Source: Aurifilum marmelostoma (taxonomy: Eukaryota > Ascomycota > Sordariomycetes > Diaporthales > Cryphonectriaceae). Taken from it: a stretch of DNA of 64,000 nt. Below are positions 26,291-39,626 of this stretch, piece after piece; position 1 is the first letter of the stretch; every line of letters begins with the position of its first letter. The translations under genes were made by a program, and so were the position numbers. The notes under the pieces are model-generated. The model saw only the letters and a program-made list of their open reading frames with translations. It did no database searches and was not told the origin of the DNA. The stretch is from contig JAMXSV010000007.1 in the NCBI GenBank assembly GCA_027559495.1, positions 496,001 through 560,000 of the forward strand, read 5' to 3'.

Positions 26291-27786
26291 ATGGAACGAG
26301 GACAGACCACCGACTTTTCAAATACCTTACCTTCGCCCTATTCTAGCGCGTCGTTTGGCGATAGTCGGTCTGAGGCAGCACCGGCGGATCCTGTCACCAC
26401 CCAGGCATACGCCACGCAGCCCGAGGCTCGGCAGAGTCACTACACCACGGCCACCCCAACGTCCGAGTACTCTGCCTACCCTGCTTCGGCACGGTCAAGC
26501 TCTTTCCCTGAACATCAGCTTCAGCGGGCATACCAGCCGTCTGCCAGCATCGGTGGTGCAAGCATGGCGTCGCACAGTTCGTCACTGAATCTTCAAGATG
26601 GCGCTGCCCATCAAGATCCCCAGCCTGGTGCCCAGCCAGTCAAGTCTGACAGTGATGTTCCAATAGACCCCTCAATCACGGCGCAGAGCCCTACACAGTA
26701 CCAGTACCCCCAGGCCAGCCCCTATGGCTCGTCTGCGCAGGACATGAGCCACGCGTATCCCCCGGCTCACGTCTACGCGCAGCCGCGCCCTGACTGGTCT
26801 GGCTACACACACACGCCCATCACGCCTGGTCACCACGGTGGAGTTTTCCCACACCAGCAGACTACCCCTACCACGGCTACTCAGGGCCGCGGGAACCAGG
26901 TAAGCGCGCGATATGGAGCTCGCGCAGCTGGCTCTCCCTCCCCCCCCTCGCCCTCTAGCTCTTCTCCTTCTCCGGCGACTGTCTCCCACGGCGCATGTTC
27001 CTGCGTCTTCTCCTTGCGGTCTCCCGAGTACTCGGTCAACTGTGCCCTCCAGCTTCCATCAGTTGCTGACACAAATTATTAGGTCTTCAGCTTCGTGCCT
27101 ATTCCTGGCGCCCAGCAGCACAAGCGCCCTCGTCGTCGCTACGAAGAGATTGAGCGTATGTACAAGTGTGGCTGGAATGGCTGCGAGAAAGCCTATGGTA
27201 CTTTGAACCATCTCAACGCGCACGTGACAATGCAGTCCCACGGACAGAAGCGCGTTCCCGAAGGTCAGTCCCTTCTGTTTGAGCTCCCGTACCTTTACAC
27301 CGTAACCACGCGACTTGACCCGGGAGTCTTGGCTTGGCACCGCCGTCGCGCGAGATAACCCGCCCAGGAACTAACACGCAGACTTATAGAGTTCAAGGAG
27401 ATACGCAAGGAGTGGAAGGCCCGCAAGAAGGCTGAGGAGGCCGAACGCAAGCAGAGAGACGAGGCCGCTCGGGAGGCTGGACAGAGCGACGTGCAGGCCA
27501 GCCATGATGCCCAACAGTCCTCTGTGCCTTCGTATGCGCCCGCGCCTACCCACCGCCTACCTCCTCTTGGCTACCAACCTAGCAGCTACTCCCAGCCGAG
27601 CAGCGTCTCGATGGGCGGTGATTACTCGAGCAACTACATACCCGCCAGCGGCTTTCCGACGTCACCCTACACCTCATCTCACCAGCAGGTCTACGGCCAG
27701 CGTGAGTAATCACGTTCTGTTTCCGCATCAACGCGTCGCGCCATGACTAACGCGTCACGTCAGCCACCGGCGGTCAAGCTCACTAG
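26291..27786 (+). CDS. CON7: Con7-type C2H2 zinc-finger transcription factor
   Basis: This is a nuclear regulator of the family whose Magnaporthe member Con7p controls conidium shape, appressorium formation and cell-wall genes. Four exons: 26291-26899, 27083-27263, 27390-27701 and 27764-27786, giving 374 residues. The first 200 residues are disordered and rich in Ser, Gln, Pro and Tyr, as expected for an activation region. A basic stretch, KRPRRRYEEIERMYK, leads into one C2H2 finger: C232-x4-C237-x12-H250-x5-H256 with the conserved AYGTLNHLNAHVTMQSHG. A charged helix (EEFKEIRKEWKARKKAEE) follows, then a Ser/Pro/Tyr-rich tail. The last exon supplies only a few residues ending TGGQAH; without that splice the frame stops two codons later, so it is the less certain part. 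The gene stands alone in a very large gene-poor interval, which suggests extensive cis-regulation. Confidence 0.88.
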
Positions 27787-28241
27787 AACTACACGACCTC
27801 CATGTGCCAGAGGATCTCCACCCTAGGGACTTGATTGACCATGCTGGAACGAGCTACTTCGCATTTGTTACTCTGCAGACTATCAAATGAATCTGCTAGG
27901 AATTGGTGCGTGGTCTCATGACGATGCGGTCTAGCGACTGGCTGTAAAAAAAAAAAAAAGAAAAAAAAAAACAAACCAAACCAAAAAAAAAAAAAAGGGC
28001 GGTGCGTGCTTGGCATCAATCCAGCTGTCGACGTGACGGGAGCAGGATCAAGAAACAGTTTGGCACGTGTCGTCGTTAATGCCCTTCCCTTTCTCGTTCA
28101 CCAGCAATATACCAAGAATTCAGAGGCCAATGGGGAGGCTCAGGGCAAACGGAACATAAATACTGAGTGGCAGCGGTTGTTTATGCAGGTGATGACGGAC
28201 AGCAAAAGAATGGGTGGGGGCGCTCTGTCATGTTTTGTTCT

Positions 28242-28272
<31 letters not shown>

Positions 28273-29993
28273 CTCTTCTTTTTTCTCATTATTTTCATTT
28301 TTCTCCCTCCTTTTCATTGGGGACGGTCAGGGCCATTGGAGCATACGAACGTTGGTCGGGGCGTTTCGGTCCAAGCAAAGTTCTTTTTTATAGTTGCCCG
28401 AAGTACAGTTTTGTTGTTGGGGGGTGCAAAGGGGTCGGTTCCGGTCTGCGGTGATGATGATGACGCTTGCTGCGAGGTTTGGAAGTCCTGGGTACTGCTA
28501 TGCGGGTGGGCGGATGGCGGGGCGTGGGGCAAGGCAACGGAAAAGACGCGCAGTACAGCAATGTATCATACCGGAGTTAGGCAGGCAAACATGACAACGC
28601 ACTGATGTTTTTTCCCCTAATTTTCTTGTCTCTCTCTCTCTCTTTTTTTTTTTTTTTTTTATATATTTATTTTTAATCATAGTTCCATATGCCCCCCCCC
28701 CCCCCCCTTCCTATGGTAATTGGTGGTTGGTGAGGTAGGTATAGAGGACAAACGGCCAAACTGAAAAAAGGGTTGGCTGGCAGCACCGTTGCTGCTAAAC
28801 CAACCTGCATAAAGCCCATATACATTATTACATGGGTGGCTTTTGGATTGACGTTGGGCCCCAAGAAGAGACGCGATCCTCGATGATTAATCATCTGTGG
28901 CTGTGGAGTGGAGTACTCGAGCCCTCGTGCTGCATGTTGACATGTCAGTCGTCGGAGGTGGAGGTGGAGAGAGGGGTGTGTGTGTGTGTGTGTGTGTGCG
29001 TGCGTGTGTGCGTGCGCACGCGTGTGTGTGTACTAGACGTGGTGGTATGTGGTCGTACTACTATGCTGACCTGCATGGGTGGCCTGTCTGGGGGTGTGGC
29101 AGGCATGGGTGATGAGGGGGCAAGGGGAGGAGGGCCCATTTGGGGGCCTCTTTTCCTGTGAGAGAAAGAGAGAGAGAGAGACACACACACAGACAAGGGG
29201 TCCTGTAGGCCGGTCATTTCTTGTTCACAGACGAGGCAGGCTAGATAAGTAGATCGTCGTGTGGTCTCGACCACGATAGTGTGGTGGAGAGAGAGAGAGA
29301 GAGGGAGTGTGTGTGTTGTCATTGCTCACTACATACTAAGCAAGTATACTTACTTGTTCAAGTCAATGTGGCTTGTGGTCGGGACGTTGATTATGGCCCC
29401 CTCACCCACCTCCCCTCTTTTTTCCCTTATTCTTATACTTCCTTTTTTTTTTTTTTTTTTTTCCTTCCCTGCCTCTGCTTCTTCTAACTCTCTTTCGAAC
29501 GCTAGAAGCTCTCTTGTGTTACACACCATCGGGAATTTTCCCCTTGCCCTGTTGGCTGTGAGGGAAGAGGGGGGGGAGGGGGCGTACACACTTGTCCCGT
29601 TGTGCTTGGTGCTCCTCTTTCATTCTTTTCTTTGTCTTTGCTTGTTTCTGATAGAGAGATAGTGTGTGTGTGTGTGTGTGTGTGTGGAGGGAAGTAGTTC
29701 AGCTTCAGCTGGCCTTGCTTATCGCCCATCCCTGGACATATCATTTCCTTTTTTCTTCTTCTTCTTCTTCTGCTTCTCGACGTAGTACCATGGCGCCCTC
29801 TTGGGGGGGGGTGAGAAGAGCGGGTCGCTGTCGTCATAAGATGGAGTGAGAGTCGAGGAGAAAAAGAAGATCAAGAAGCAAAGAAACAAAAATCAGGAAA
29901 ATCCGGTGGTGGGTGTGGTTTGGGTTGTTTCGTGCCCCCCCTTCCCGCCCTTCGCAGCCGGGAGGATGCAGGGTGTGCGCGCGCGTACGTGTG

Positions 29994-29994
<1 letters not shown>

Positions 29995-30032
<38 letters not shown>
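29995..30032 (+). repeat. (TG)19 microsatellite
   Basis: A perfect 38-bp TG run. It is one of several GT/CA runs between 28.2 and 31 kb; others lie at about 28978-28998, 29662-29686 and 30883-30905. Confidence 0.9.
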
Positions 30033-30034
<2 letters not shown>

Positions 30035-32788
30035 TCGTTGTCCGTTCCCCACCTTTCAGTAGAGACCTCTCGCAATCCGCGACAATTGGTGGCCCTCAGT
30101 CCGGGAAGGGGGAGAGGCGGGCGGCACGAAAGCTTCTTTGTTTCGTGAAATGTGTTTCTTTTTCCCCCAACCCATCCTTCTTTTTTTCTCTCCCCTATTG
30201 CTTGAACACCTGTGTGCCCTGTCCCACACCGTGTGTGGCGGTAACTGGGGAATTCGTCAAAAACCTTACCACACACACACCCTCTCTCTCATGCGTCTCT
30301 AGGTGATAAAGTACCTCGTCCGCCACTCTCCCGGGGTCCCGGCCGGCGGCCGTTCCGGGGACCCAAACCTCCCCGCAGGTTTCGGGGTCTGAGACGGCTG
30401 GATGGATGGATATGGTTGGAGGGAGAAGGGGAAGGGGGGGGGGGTGTCCATATAGAAAGCAGAAGTAACAGTGCAGAGAGCTCCAAGGGCAAAGGGAAAA
30501 AAAGAAAATAAAACAGGTCGGAAGGACTCCTTCCTCCCTTCCCCCTGCATGGGGTCATTTCTGGCTTGTCGCGTGGGCCTGTTCGGATGCCGTGCCACCT
30601 TGAGTTTATCTACACTGTAGACCGAACGGAGCACTTTACTGTGCGGGTGGTTTTATTTGTCCCCCTCCACTCCCTCCACCCCCCCCCCCCCCCCGTCCCG
30701 GGCTTCCTTGCTGCGCGTCAACCGTTTTTTCTTTTCTTTTTTGCCCTTGGTGAAATTCCAACGCGGGGAAAGGTACAACGAAACAAGCCTGCTAGTAGGT
30801 TTCGAGATGAGGCGCCGCGCCGGCAACAGTGCGGGCGTGGCATGCATGATGGGGCCGTCTCGTGTCGGGAACATGTTGAGGACACACACACAAACACACA
30901 CACACACCTCACACACAGTAGGGAGTTTGGAAAAAAGAAGGAAAAAAAAGGCTAAGGCACGTCATTCTTCTAGTTTCTTTTTCTTTCCTCTGCTCCATTT
31001 TCTTTTTATAACTGCAGATCGAAACCTTCTCACCTTTGGCTGAGGAGGGGGTTGCCACGTCGGTTTTATGCACAGGCTAAGGCATGCCTGTGTTGTGAGC
31101 TGCGGAGCCTGCAGGTTGCTCGCGTGCGCGCGGTCGACTTTGGGCGCGGTCTTTTGTCTTGTGTGTCCCGCGGGACATGGTGGGCTGCGTTGGGCTCCAA
31201 TCTCTTTGGCTTCTTTTTATTTGTTTTTTTTTTCTCTCGTCTTTCCGTTCCGCATGGACTGGGTGAATGTGTACGGCACACCGACGTGCGTCCCCGCCCC
31301 TTTGATCCTGTCTAGTTGATACAGCCTGACGAGAGACCTGGATCTTTTCTTGAGTGCTGCGCGTGCCTGCTGGGTCAGCATGGGAAGAGCTTCATTGAGT
31401 ACTGACTTGGGGTGATCCGAGATGCGGTAGGACAAGAGGATCCCGGGACCTTGTCCGCGGAGTGCCTCACAGCTGTTGCTTCTTCCCCCATTCTCCTCGC
31501 GGGGACTTCATAGTCTGGGACCTACACAGTGACCTCCGCCCCCCCCCCCCCCCCGATCCTGGCTGGTGATAATATCCGCTCTTATAGCACTGTAAAGATG
31601 GGGCGAGAGGGCGTGTGTGGGGAAATAGGCGATGCTGCGCCTGTATCCTTGGTACCTGTATTGACCAGCCCTGAACCTGTCTTTGCCTGTCGTCCTCCTC
31701 CAGACGGCTCAGGGATGCTGTCCCACGCCACTGGACAGCAGAGGCCAAGCGAAGAAACATCTTCTCACGCTGCATGTTAATTTTGCCCTTGCCTGCCTCG
31801 TGCGACAGTGCCGGAGAAATCCAAGCGAGCACGGCTAGGAATCGGGCATGTACAAGAGAGAGAGAAGTTTCTTTTTTTCTCTTCTTGTTCTAGACCAGGG
31901 CTGCCTTTTTTTCTTCTTCTTCTTCTTTTTGTTTCAACTACCCCTCCCTCCTATTCGGATCCGAACAGCATGTCACTGCGTGATGCTCCGAGCCGCCTGC
32001 CCGTGGGCCCATGGCATCTCCCCCCCCCCCGGACTCTGTACATGGTACATGGCAAGGGGGGTTGCACACAATCTTTCTTCTTATTCTTCTCTACGCCATG
32101 TGTGACAACGACGAGGGGGCCACGCTGTTGTCGTGGTGAACCCAGGCAGCCACAGCGGGAGGGAAGGGGGAGGGGGGCTTCTTCCGGCGTGGTAACGGGA
32201 GCTAGCCGGCTCGCTCAAATCACTGTTGAACATAAAAAGTGATGGATGGAGGAGTCTGAGCCCAATGTACTCGTTTTTGCACCAGGATGGTGATAAAAAG
32301 GTACGTACTGAAGAGACAAAAGAAACAACAAATAGGGTACTCGGTTGGCAGTGTCTGTCCTGTCACAGTGGCATGTTAGCTGGGCTATGTATATGTACCA
32401 AGTCATGTACTGGCTGGGGGGGGGCTGCTCTGGAGGTAAGGGTGCCGAAGTATAAATGTACCACGACATCCGGCGGCCCTGCGTGCGCACCCGCACTGTA
32501 TCCAATATTATGTAGTAGACGCCCGAGGGAGGGGGTCAGGGCAGCAGGGGGGGGTCTCGTGTGATTGTGAAGCTTTATTTTGCTTCTGCTGTTGTCCTCT
32601 TGTCGTGTTTCGAAGGAAGGGGGGGGGGAGCAGGTATATGTGTACATGCAGCATGCAGGTAGGCGTGGCAAGTCGGGCAGGCATGCAGACACGGCATGCG
32701 GGATAATTGTCTATGAATAATGTAACTTGCTTATTGATGAGGCGGAAGAAACGAAGAAGGAAGCTGAGAAGGAGGGGGCGGTGTGAGT

Positions 32789-32820
<32 letters not shown>

Positions 32821-32981
32821 CGGGATGCTGGGCAATTTTTGATGTGTTGTTGTTGTTGGGCACAGGGCACACTTGATTGTGTTTTTGTTTTTGTTTTTCT
32901 GGTGTCTTTTCTTTTCCCACCTTGTCATCAATTCCTCTGATCATTTCTTACCCTTTTTTCCTTTACCTGGTTGTTGGGTGG

Positions 32982-33007
32982 TTTTTTTTTTTTTTTTTTT
33001 TTTTTTT
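32982..33007 (+). repeat. Poly-T tract (26 T)
   Basis: A T26 run in a T-rich stretch. A G16 run follows 300 bp downstream at 33303-33318, and another T-rich tract lies at 33441-33478. Confidence 0.8.
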
Positions 33008-33938
33008 CCCTTCTTCTTTTCCCTTTTCTTCTTTCTCCTTGGGCAGCCGGGATGGTCGAAATGAGCCGGGGGGCTGAGGCTGAAGAAGTAAGGGATGTTC
33101 AAGAAAAAGATGAGATTTGTGAGAACTGACAGAACGGGGGCCAGGGGGACCGAGAGAAGAGAGGGAAGCGGAAAAAGAACCACATAGGCTGCAAGTCATT
33201 TTTTTTTTTCCCACACGATCTGAGCCAGGGGTCCTTTGTCGACTCTCTGCTCGCGTGTTGGTGATCGACGCCAACCCCAGGAGGGCTAAGGGAGGTGGAC
33301 ATGGGGGGGGGGGGGGGGTGGGAGGGGACGGCAGGGTGTAAGTGGTCTTCGAGGTGGTGTTGGTGGTTATGATGATGGTGATTGGCGCATTGGGTGAAAC
33401 AGTGTGTTTTTGTTGGGTACTAATACAAGTCAACTTCTTTCTTTTTTTTTTTTTTTTTTTTCTTTTTCTCTTTTTTTCCTCTTGAGACATGCGGCTTAAG
33501 ATGGGCTGATTCGGTTCGAATCACTGCTTTTGTTTCTTCTTCTTTTTTTTAAATTGAAGGGCCATGCAATTCTCTTGTTGCTACAGTACAGTACAGTACA
33601 GTACAGCGCCTACCTACCTACCCTGTATGTACATATTCACTCATTTCCAATTACACATACACACCCACTCGCTCACTGTCCGCCAATACATGACGACCGC
33701 GTGGCATCCATCATCAGATACCTTGTACCTATCAGCACTGTAGGTACTTGTCATGTACAGGAGGGTCACACTTGGGCGGGAATAAGCTTGTTGGGCATGG
33801 TGGTAGTATGATGGGAAATTAATTGTACCGAGTACTTGTGGAAAAGCATTGTGCTCACCAAAAGTCGTGTTGCCACATCATTATCATCATCATCATCATC
33901 GTCCATTGATCATTTTGTGAATCAATCAAGTACATGTA

Positions 33939-34054
<116 letters not shown>

Positions 34055-35202
34055 TGGGATGGTTGTGAGGGGCGTGCCTGTTGGTTCTAGGCCCCATTAT
34101 GCCCCATTTATTAATATCAGAGGCAGGAATAAGCAAAGAGAGAGGGGTGGAAGGTCAAGTGACAGGCAGCGTTGCTTATCTGGAACAGCACTGGCACGAG
34201 ATGCCCTGGTATGAGGTTGCAGTGCAGCACAGACGCTGCTGTGCCCTGCTCCAGACCCTGTCCCTCTGTATGCATGTGTACTACCCTTGTTCTTGATTAC
34301 TGTTGTCTCTTCTTTCTTTGATTTATATTTATTATAAGTATTATCTTGGAAACAGCGATAGGATGGTCTAGACCAGCCTCAGAGAGAGCCTGTAGTGATT
34401 GAAGCCCAGGCGGCAGGCAGGTTATAGAACCACCAGTCTGTAACGAGCTGGGGAGGGACTGTCTACACCTGTGTCAACATCTTCTGAGCAATAGAAGAAG
34501 AAAGAAAAAAGTTATCCTTGAATTTGATCTCACTTGCATGTAAATGGACATGATGTGAGAGTCTACTGCCCCGACGTGTTGGTGAGATGTATCAAATAGT
34601 AGTGACAGTACAACACACCTCTTGCTAGCAATAATCATTCCTTTTTTAAAAATTATTATTGAGCAATCAGGGACTTGAGAGAATGGAGACATCCATTGTC
34701 ATCTCACAATATCTTCCAATATCATCTCTTGAGTATGTTCTTTTATGATTTCTCTGGACCGTGGCTGAGCACAAACATGCGACAGGAGCATGGCACAGGG
34801 GCTCTGCGAAGGAGATGACGTAGACCCTTGGCCCACCCCCCTCCAAGATCTGGTGACAGCATCAAGTTTGGCTGCCAAAGACCCTTGCGCAAGACAGCCC
34901 CCCTCAAAGAGAAAGAAAAGAGTCAAGGCGACTCATCATGCCTTGGATTCTGTACAGAAATGACTTCTTGTTGACCCGACAAAACATCTTACTCATGGAG
35001 AGTGGTCCCAAAAGAACCACCTATTCGTCGTCTTTTGTCATATTGTAGATCAAATATTATTATACTTGTTGCTGTTTTCCCCCCCTTCGACCTTCTCTGT
35101 TAATCTGTCCAACACACACACACACACATACGCACACTTTGAGTTTTCTAGATCCTTCTTGTTGTTGAATTTCCCACCAAAGATCTCACAGCAACAGCTA
35201 CT

Positions 35203-37036
35203 ATGGCTTCGGCTGTCGACCCACCGAGTCAAAAAGACACAAGCTCCATCCGACCATCCGCCGCCACCACCACCCCGCGGCGGCTCGAAGACTCTTCTCC
35301 AGACAGCACAACCACCACCAGCACCAGCATCCATCTAGACAGAACCACATCTCCAGCCTTGAGCGGCAGCTCCGGCGTCCCTGAGCTCAGCAGGGCCGGC
35401 TCCAACACACCCTCCACCGACGAGGTCTCGCTCAGGTCCCACGTCTCCATCCCCGTCGTGGGCACTTTTCCTCTGGGATCCCTCAGGGTCCACAGGGCCA
35501 TGGACCCTCCTCCGAGATCATCACCCTCCTCATCACAACGGCCAGGTGTGCAGATGCCTGATGACCATGACGATCCAGAGATGCCACCTCTGGAAGGCGA
35601 CCAGGATACCAACGACCAAAACAAAGTCTCCAAAGCGGCGCCGCCAACACAACCACCACCATCCTCCTCCTCTTCTCTCCCCCACGGCGATATCTTCCTC
35701 CTCCTCGACCTGCCGCCCAACTCGACAGTGGGCTGCGACAGCAAGGCCATCAGCACCGGCGCGTCGGGGGGCTTCCAGGGGATCCGCGACATCCCCACGG
35801 GAACTCACTTCCTCTGGGTGTCGGCGCCCGACGCCATGTCTCGCTGCGGGTACTGGTTCGTCGCAGCCCCCGCCGGGGACAGGCCCGGGGCGCGGGTGAG
35901 GGTCAAGCAGTGGGACAGGTTCAACGAGGTGCTGGTCGACCCGGCGAGCCAGTTCGAGGCGCGCGACCGCAGGGACAACGTGGCCAGCCTGTACCCGCAG
36001 CTCACGCCCTACGGCTTTGCGGCAGACGGCGGGGGCGACGACGAGGCGCAGCTCTGGCGGCGGCTGACGGCGTGCGTCGGGGAGAAGCTCCTCTCCAGGG
36101 TCACAGAACGGCACGGTGTGGACGAGTGGCTCGTCGACACGTCCGACACTGCCGCCGGCGACTCGGGCTTCCCGCAGAACAAGACCACGCAGACCTACCA
36201 GACCATAGCCGGCGCCGGCGAGCTCAACTTCCTCTTCCCGGAGGGCGACGTCGACCTGCACGCTGTGCTGCAGGGCCAAGGCGGCGGCGGCGGCGACGAT
36301 GCCACCCTGAACCCTCCAGACACGTCCCACGACATCCTGCGCCTGCTCGACACGCCTGGCACCGGTGTCGACGCCGCCGACCTCGTGGGCGAGATGCAGT
36401 TCACCTTCCTCGCCGGCCTGCACCTGTCCAACCTCGCCTGCGTCGAGCAGTGGTGGCACCTCGTGCTCAAGGTCGTGCTCCGCGCCCACCGCCTCGTCCT
36501 CCTCCGCCCGCCCCTCGCGCTCTCCTTCATCACCACCCTGCACGCCCAGCTCGTCTACGACGAGAGGTACATCGCCGGGGGTCCCGCCAGCGGCCCTGCC
36601 GGCCAGCCCGCCGAGAGTGGCGAGTATGGCGGCGGCGGCGGCGGCTCCTCGACGAGCATCCTGGACGTCATCCCTGGGAAGAAGAGGCAGCTGAGGGACG
36701 CTCTGACATTGTACAAGCGGCGCATGAACGAGATGCTCCTTGACCTGCCGGGCGCCGGCGGCCAGAATCAACAGCAGCAGCAGCAGCAGGGCGGCGTCGC
36801 GGCGGCCAAGGGGCTCGGCGATCTGGGGCGGGCCTTTGTCGAGCTGGAGGCGTGGCTGTGGAGGCTCGGCTGGGACCTGAGGACGGACTACGTCAGGGGG
36901 GAAGAAGGGGGATGGCGACGAGGAGTTGGAGGACAGCATGCGGTATAATGACGAGGACGACGACGACGAGTATCGGCCTGTGATTGTCGATCTGGACGAC
37001 ACGGGGCGGGAGGTTGGGCTGGTGTCTTTTCATTGA
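35203..37036 (+). CDS. AAR2: AAR2 family U5 snRNP assembly factor (frame broken near the C-terminus)
   Basis: Aar2 binds Prp8 in the cytoplasm during U5 snRNP maturation and is needed for pre-mRNA splicing. The ATG at 35203 opens a frame of 581 codons. The first 160 residues are a low-complexity Ser/Thr/Pro region longer than in yeast. The AAR2 N-terminal domain starts with GDIFLLLDLPPNSTVGCDS, then FQGIRDIPTGTHFLWVS. The helical C-terminal domain includes EMQFTFLAGLHLSNLACVEQ and WWHLVLKVVLRAHRLV. A short Gln run lies near residue 523. As given, the frame stops at 36948. The next frame, reached by discounting one G in the runs at 36896-36901 or 36907-36911, continues with an acidic tail (ELEDSMRYNDEDDDDEYRPV) and ends VGLVSFH at 37036, which looks like the real family C-terminus. 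Corrected length is about 610 residues. I read this as a sequencing indel, not a pseudogene. Confidence 0.88.
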
Positions 37037-37974
37037 GGCCCTGCTTTGGAGCCTACACGGAGAAAGCCTGAGACCAGTGGCTGTAATAATGTTGGGTTTA
37101 CGTTAATGTTGATGCTATATGCGGCGGGTCCTATGTTTGCTTCTTGTCCATATTTTACTTTCCACGATGGAACGACAACCGTCAAGAGTTTGCTTTGACA
37201 AAATTTGGCTGAGGCATCTGTCGAACATGATCTCATGGGAATAGTGGCAAGTCGAGATGCCGCATAATATGGAGGGACAGTGAGCAGTGGGTGAGAGCAA
37301 AGCGTCGAGGCACCGGGAGTTTCCAAAAGCATCATACGAAAGAATCCTACAGCAGGAATGCAGTGCATATGAGAGGGCATTGAGAACCGAGCATAGTACG
37401 GACAGTTGCCCATGCCATGATGCAGAGGAGATGCTCTTGTGGTGCTCCAATAACTGCCCGTATACCTACCTTCCAATATATCAACACGAATTCAACCTGT
37501 GGCCAGCCCCCTCGTGCCTGTTCTGCGCCCTCGAGGTTGAGATCGCGCTCAGAGGAATGTTTCGTTGGCTCAGAGACTTGTTTGATCGTGTGTTCATTTG
37601 CCATAAAATTTCCTTGATTGTTCAGCCCGGCGAGGCCTTGCCATGCAAATGCAGGTCTAGAAAAAGAAAAAAAAAAGACTAGGTTCCCCATCAATTTTTT
37701 TTTCTTTTCTTGATGCTCTTCCGCGTTTAGGTTCCTCGCATTTTGACTCCCGATCCGTTACACGGCGCAAAGAAGAGCCAGTATAAAAAAAGAAAAGCAC
37801 AACGGCAGTCCACCAACGCCCCCCTGTGAGGATTTGCTGTTTCGCCGTCGCCTTTTTTCCCCTTTTCGTCCTCATCATCCCCACGCCAGCACCACCGCTG
37901 CTGCCATGCAAGCAGCAGTAGCAGCAGCAGCGGGGGGCCGGCACGCCATCCAGAACAGCAACATAGCTGGCGCT
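37037..37974. other. Intergenic region between AAR2 and RPS16 (convergent genes)
   Basis: About 940 bp at the 3' ends of two convergent genes. It has ordinary mixed composition with A/T tracts near 37662-37705 and a GCAGCA-rich patch near 37890-37933. No gene is seen. Confidence 0.5.
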
Positions 37975-38899
37975 TTAGCGGTAGGACTTCTGGAATCTGG
38001 CACGGGCACCTGGACCACCGAACTTCTTGGGCTCGCAGCGGCGGTTGTCGGCGACGAGGAGGGTACGGTCGAAGCCGGTCAGGGCGGTCTTGAGGGTGTT
38101 CTTGGTGTGCTCATCGACGAACCTGTGTAGAGAGGTGGTGGTTAGTCATGAACGTGGTTGCTGGCCAGCCGCTTGTCTTCCTCCGGGTTTAGAGTTCGTA
38201 CTTCTGGTTGTAGGCAATCAGAGCCTTGGAGATGGCTTGTCGCACAGCGCTGTACACATGTTAGCATCCTGTCTAGGGCTGGCGGGGCAGAGCCAGTGCA
38301 GAGTCTCAGCCTCCCTCGAGATGTTCTCTCGAGGGAAGAACGAGATGCTACAACGACCACCGCAGGGAAAACAACGTACTAGATCTGAGAGGTGTGACCA
38401 CCACCAGAGACGCGGACGCGGATGTCGAGGTGGGCGAACTTGTCAAGGCCGACAACCAACAGAGGCTCGTAAACCTGAATTGCGAGAAGAATAAACCGTC
38501 AGCCGTCGTGTCCCCTCCCGGACAAATTCAGACAAATGTCTCCCCAGCATCCAGATCCTCCTCTTCCTCGTCCATTGCCTTCCCCTTTACATCGTCTGCA
38601 TTCGACTTTTCCATAAAATTTCCTTCCAGGGGATGGGGGGCATCTCGAGATGTTGTTTCGCGGGTGTTGTGTGTATGTGTGCAATCGTACCTTGGTGCGG
38701 AGGATAGCGGGCTCAACGAGCTGCAGAGGGCGGCCGTTGACACGGATGAGGCCCTTGCCAGCCTTGCACTGAGCGACAGCCTGTTTGAATCCCAAATCCA
38801 GTCAGCAAATCACGTTCTCTCTATTCCCCTTCGCTGTCGGGCGGGCGGTCGGTCGTCGCGGCAGCAAGTCGTGTTCGTTCGGGTCCGGAGTATGGGTAT

Positions 38900-38934
<35 letters not shown>

Positions 38935-39004
38935 GTGGGGAGGTAATACGCACAGTCGCGTTTCTCTTCTTGCCGAAGCACTGGACCATCTGAGGGGAGG
39001 CCAT
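37975..39004 (-). CDS. RPS16: 40S ribosomal protein S16 (uS9)
   Basis: Small-subunit ribosomal protein whose C-terminal tail reaches the decoding P site. Five exons on the minus strand in transcription order: 39004-38954, 38780-38691, 38474-38380, 38249-38202, 38122-37975; 432 nt, 143 residues, the usual fungal length. It starts [20 protein letters not shown], carries [57 protein letters not shown] and [19 protein letters not shown], and ends [12 protein letters not shown] with the conserved basic tail. The exon phases fit only with donors gtgcgt, gtacga, gtacgt and gtacga, which fixes the model well. Intron 1 holds a (CT)15 run. The gene is divergently paired with SNF8 across 622 bp. Confidence 0.96.
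38901..38930 (+). repeat. (CT)15 inside RPS16 intron 1
   Basis: A perfect dinucleotide run within the first intron of RPS16 (a GA run on the sense strand). It lies away from the splice sites and should not affect the coding model. Confidence 0.9.
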
Positions 39005-39626
39005 GTTTGCGATTATGGCTGTGGGATTTGTTGGATGGTCGATAGGTGATGGGCGGTGGCTGTCGTCAATTAGATTCGTTTGGGTCTGCGAAGGTGGTTG
39101 CGGGTGGATGAGGCAGACGAATTTTCGACTGTGGGCGCGGGTCTGATGTTAGCCGAAAAGGGATTAGTGCGGTACACGTGACCCTTATCTCGATAACAGC
39201 GAGCCTCCTTGGGGTGACGACGACGGCGACTATCTCGAATCGTCCTATGTCAAAGGCCGGAGGAAGCGGGAAAACAAATAATAGGCAAATCCATTAATTA
39301 ATTACACCCGAGAAGAATTTGGTCGAGGTTTATAGGGTACATTTTGAGATTTGTTTGTTTTGTATGCAGCATGTGCTGAGAAAAGTCCGGGGTCGAGCCG
39401 TCCTTGCTCGCTACTGCTTCGTCCCTGCGACAAGCGATCCGACGGTCAACGCTGGTCAACTGACCAACTCTCTTCTTCTTTCGAGCTCTGCATTTCACTG
39501 AATTACCAAGTCCCGCTGCACAATCTTTATTCTTCTCTTTCCTCATTCGTGCCTAGAATTTCCATCTCCTCCAAAACAAACAACTAATCAATTTCCTTCT
39601 TTCTTCCCTTCCGCCACTTGGTCAAA
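39005..39626. promoter_or_regulatory. Divergent promoter region RPS16 / SNF8
   Basis: These 622 bp separate the start codons of two divergent housekeeping genes and must carry both promoters. The SNF8 side ends in a C/T-rich leader (TTCTTCCCTTCCGCC just before the ATG). The middle holds an A/T-rich patch (39270-39300). I do not recognise a specific factor site. Confidence 0.5.

Noticed and set aside
25587..26588. 333-codon open frame overlapping the start of CON7 in another frame
   Set aside because: The translation is Ser/Pro/His/Thr-rich with no domain, begins without an ATG and overlaps the conserved CON7 frame. It is best read as open leader sequence in C-rich DNA.
33505..33530. GGTTCGAATC, resembling a tRNA B box
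   Set aside because: The flanks do not form a T-arm or acceptor stem and no A box lies upstream, so no tRNA is supported.
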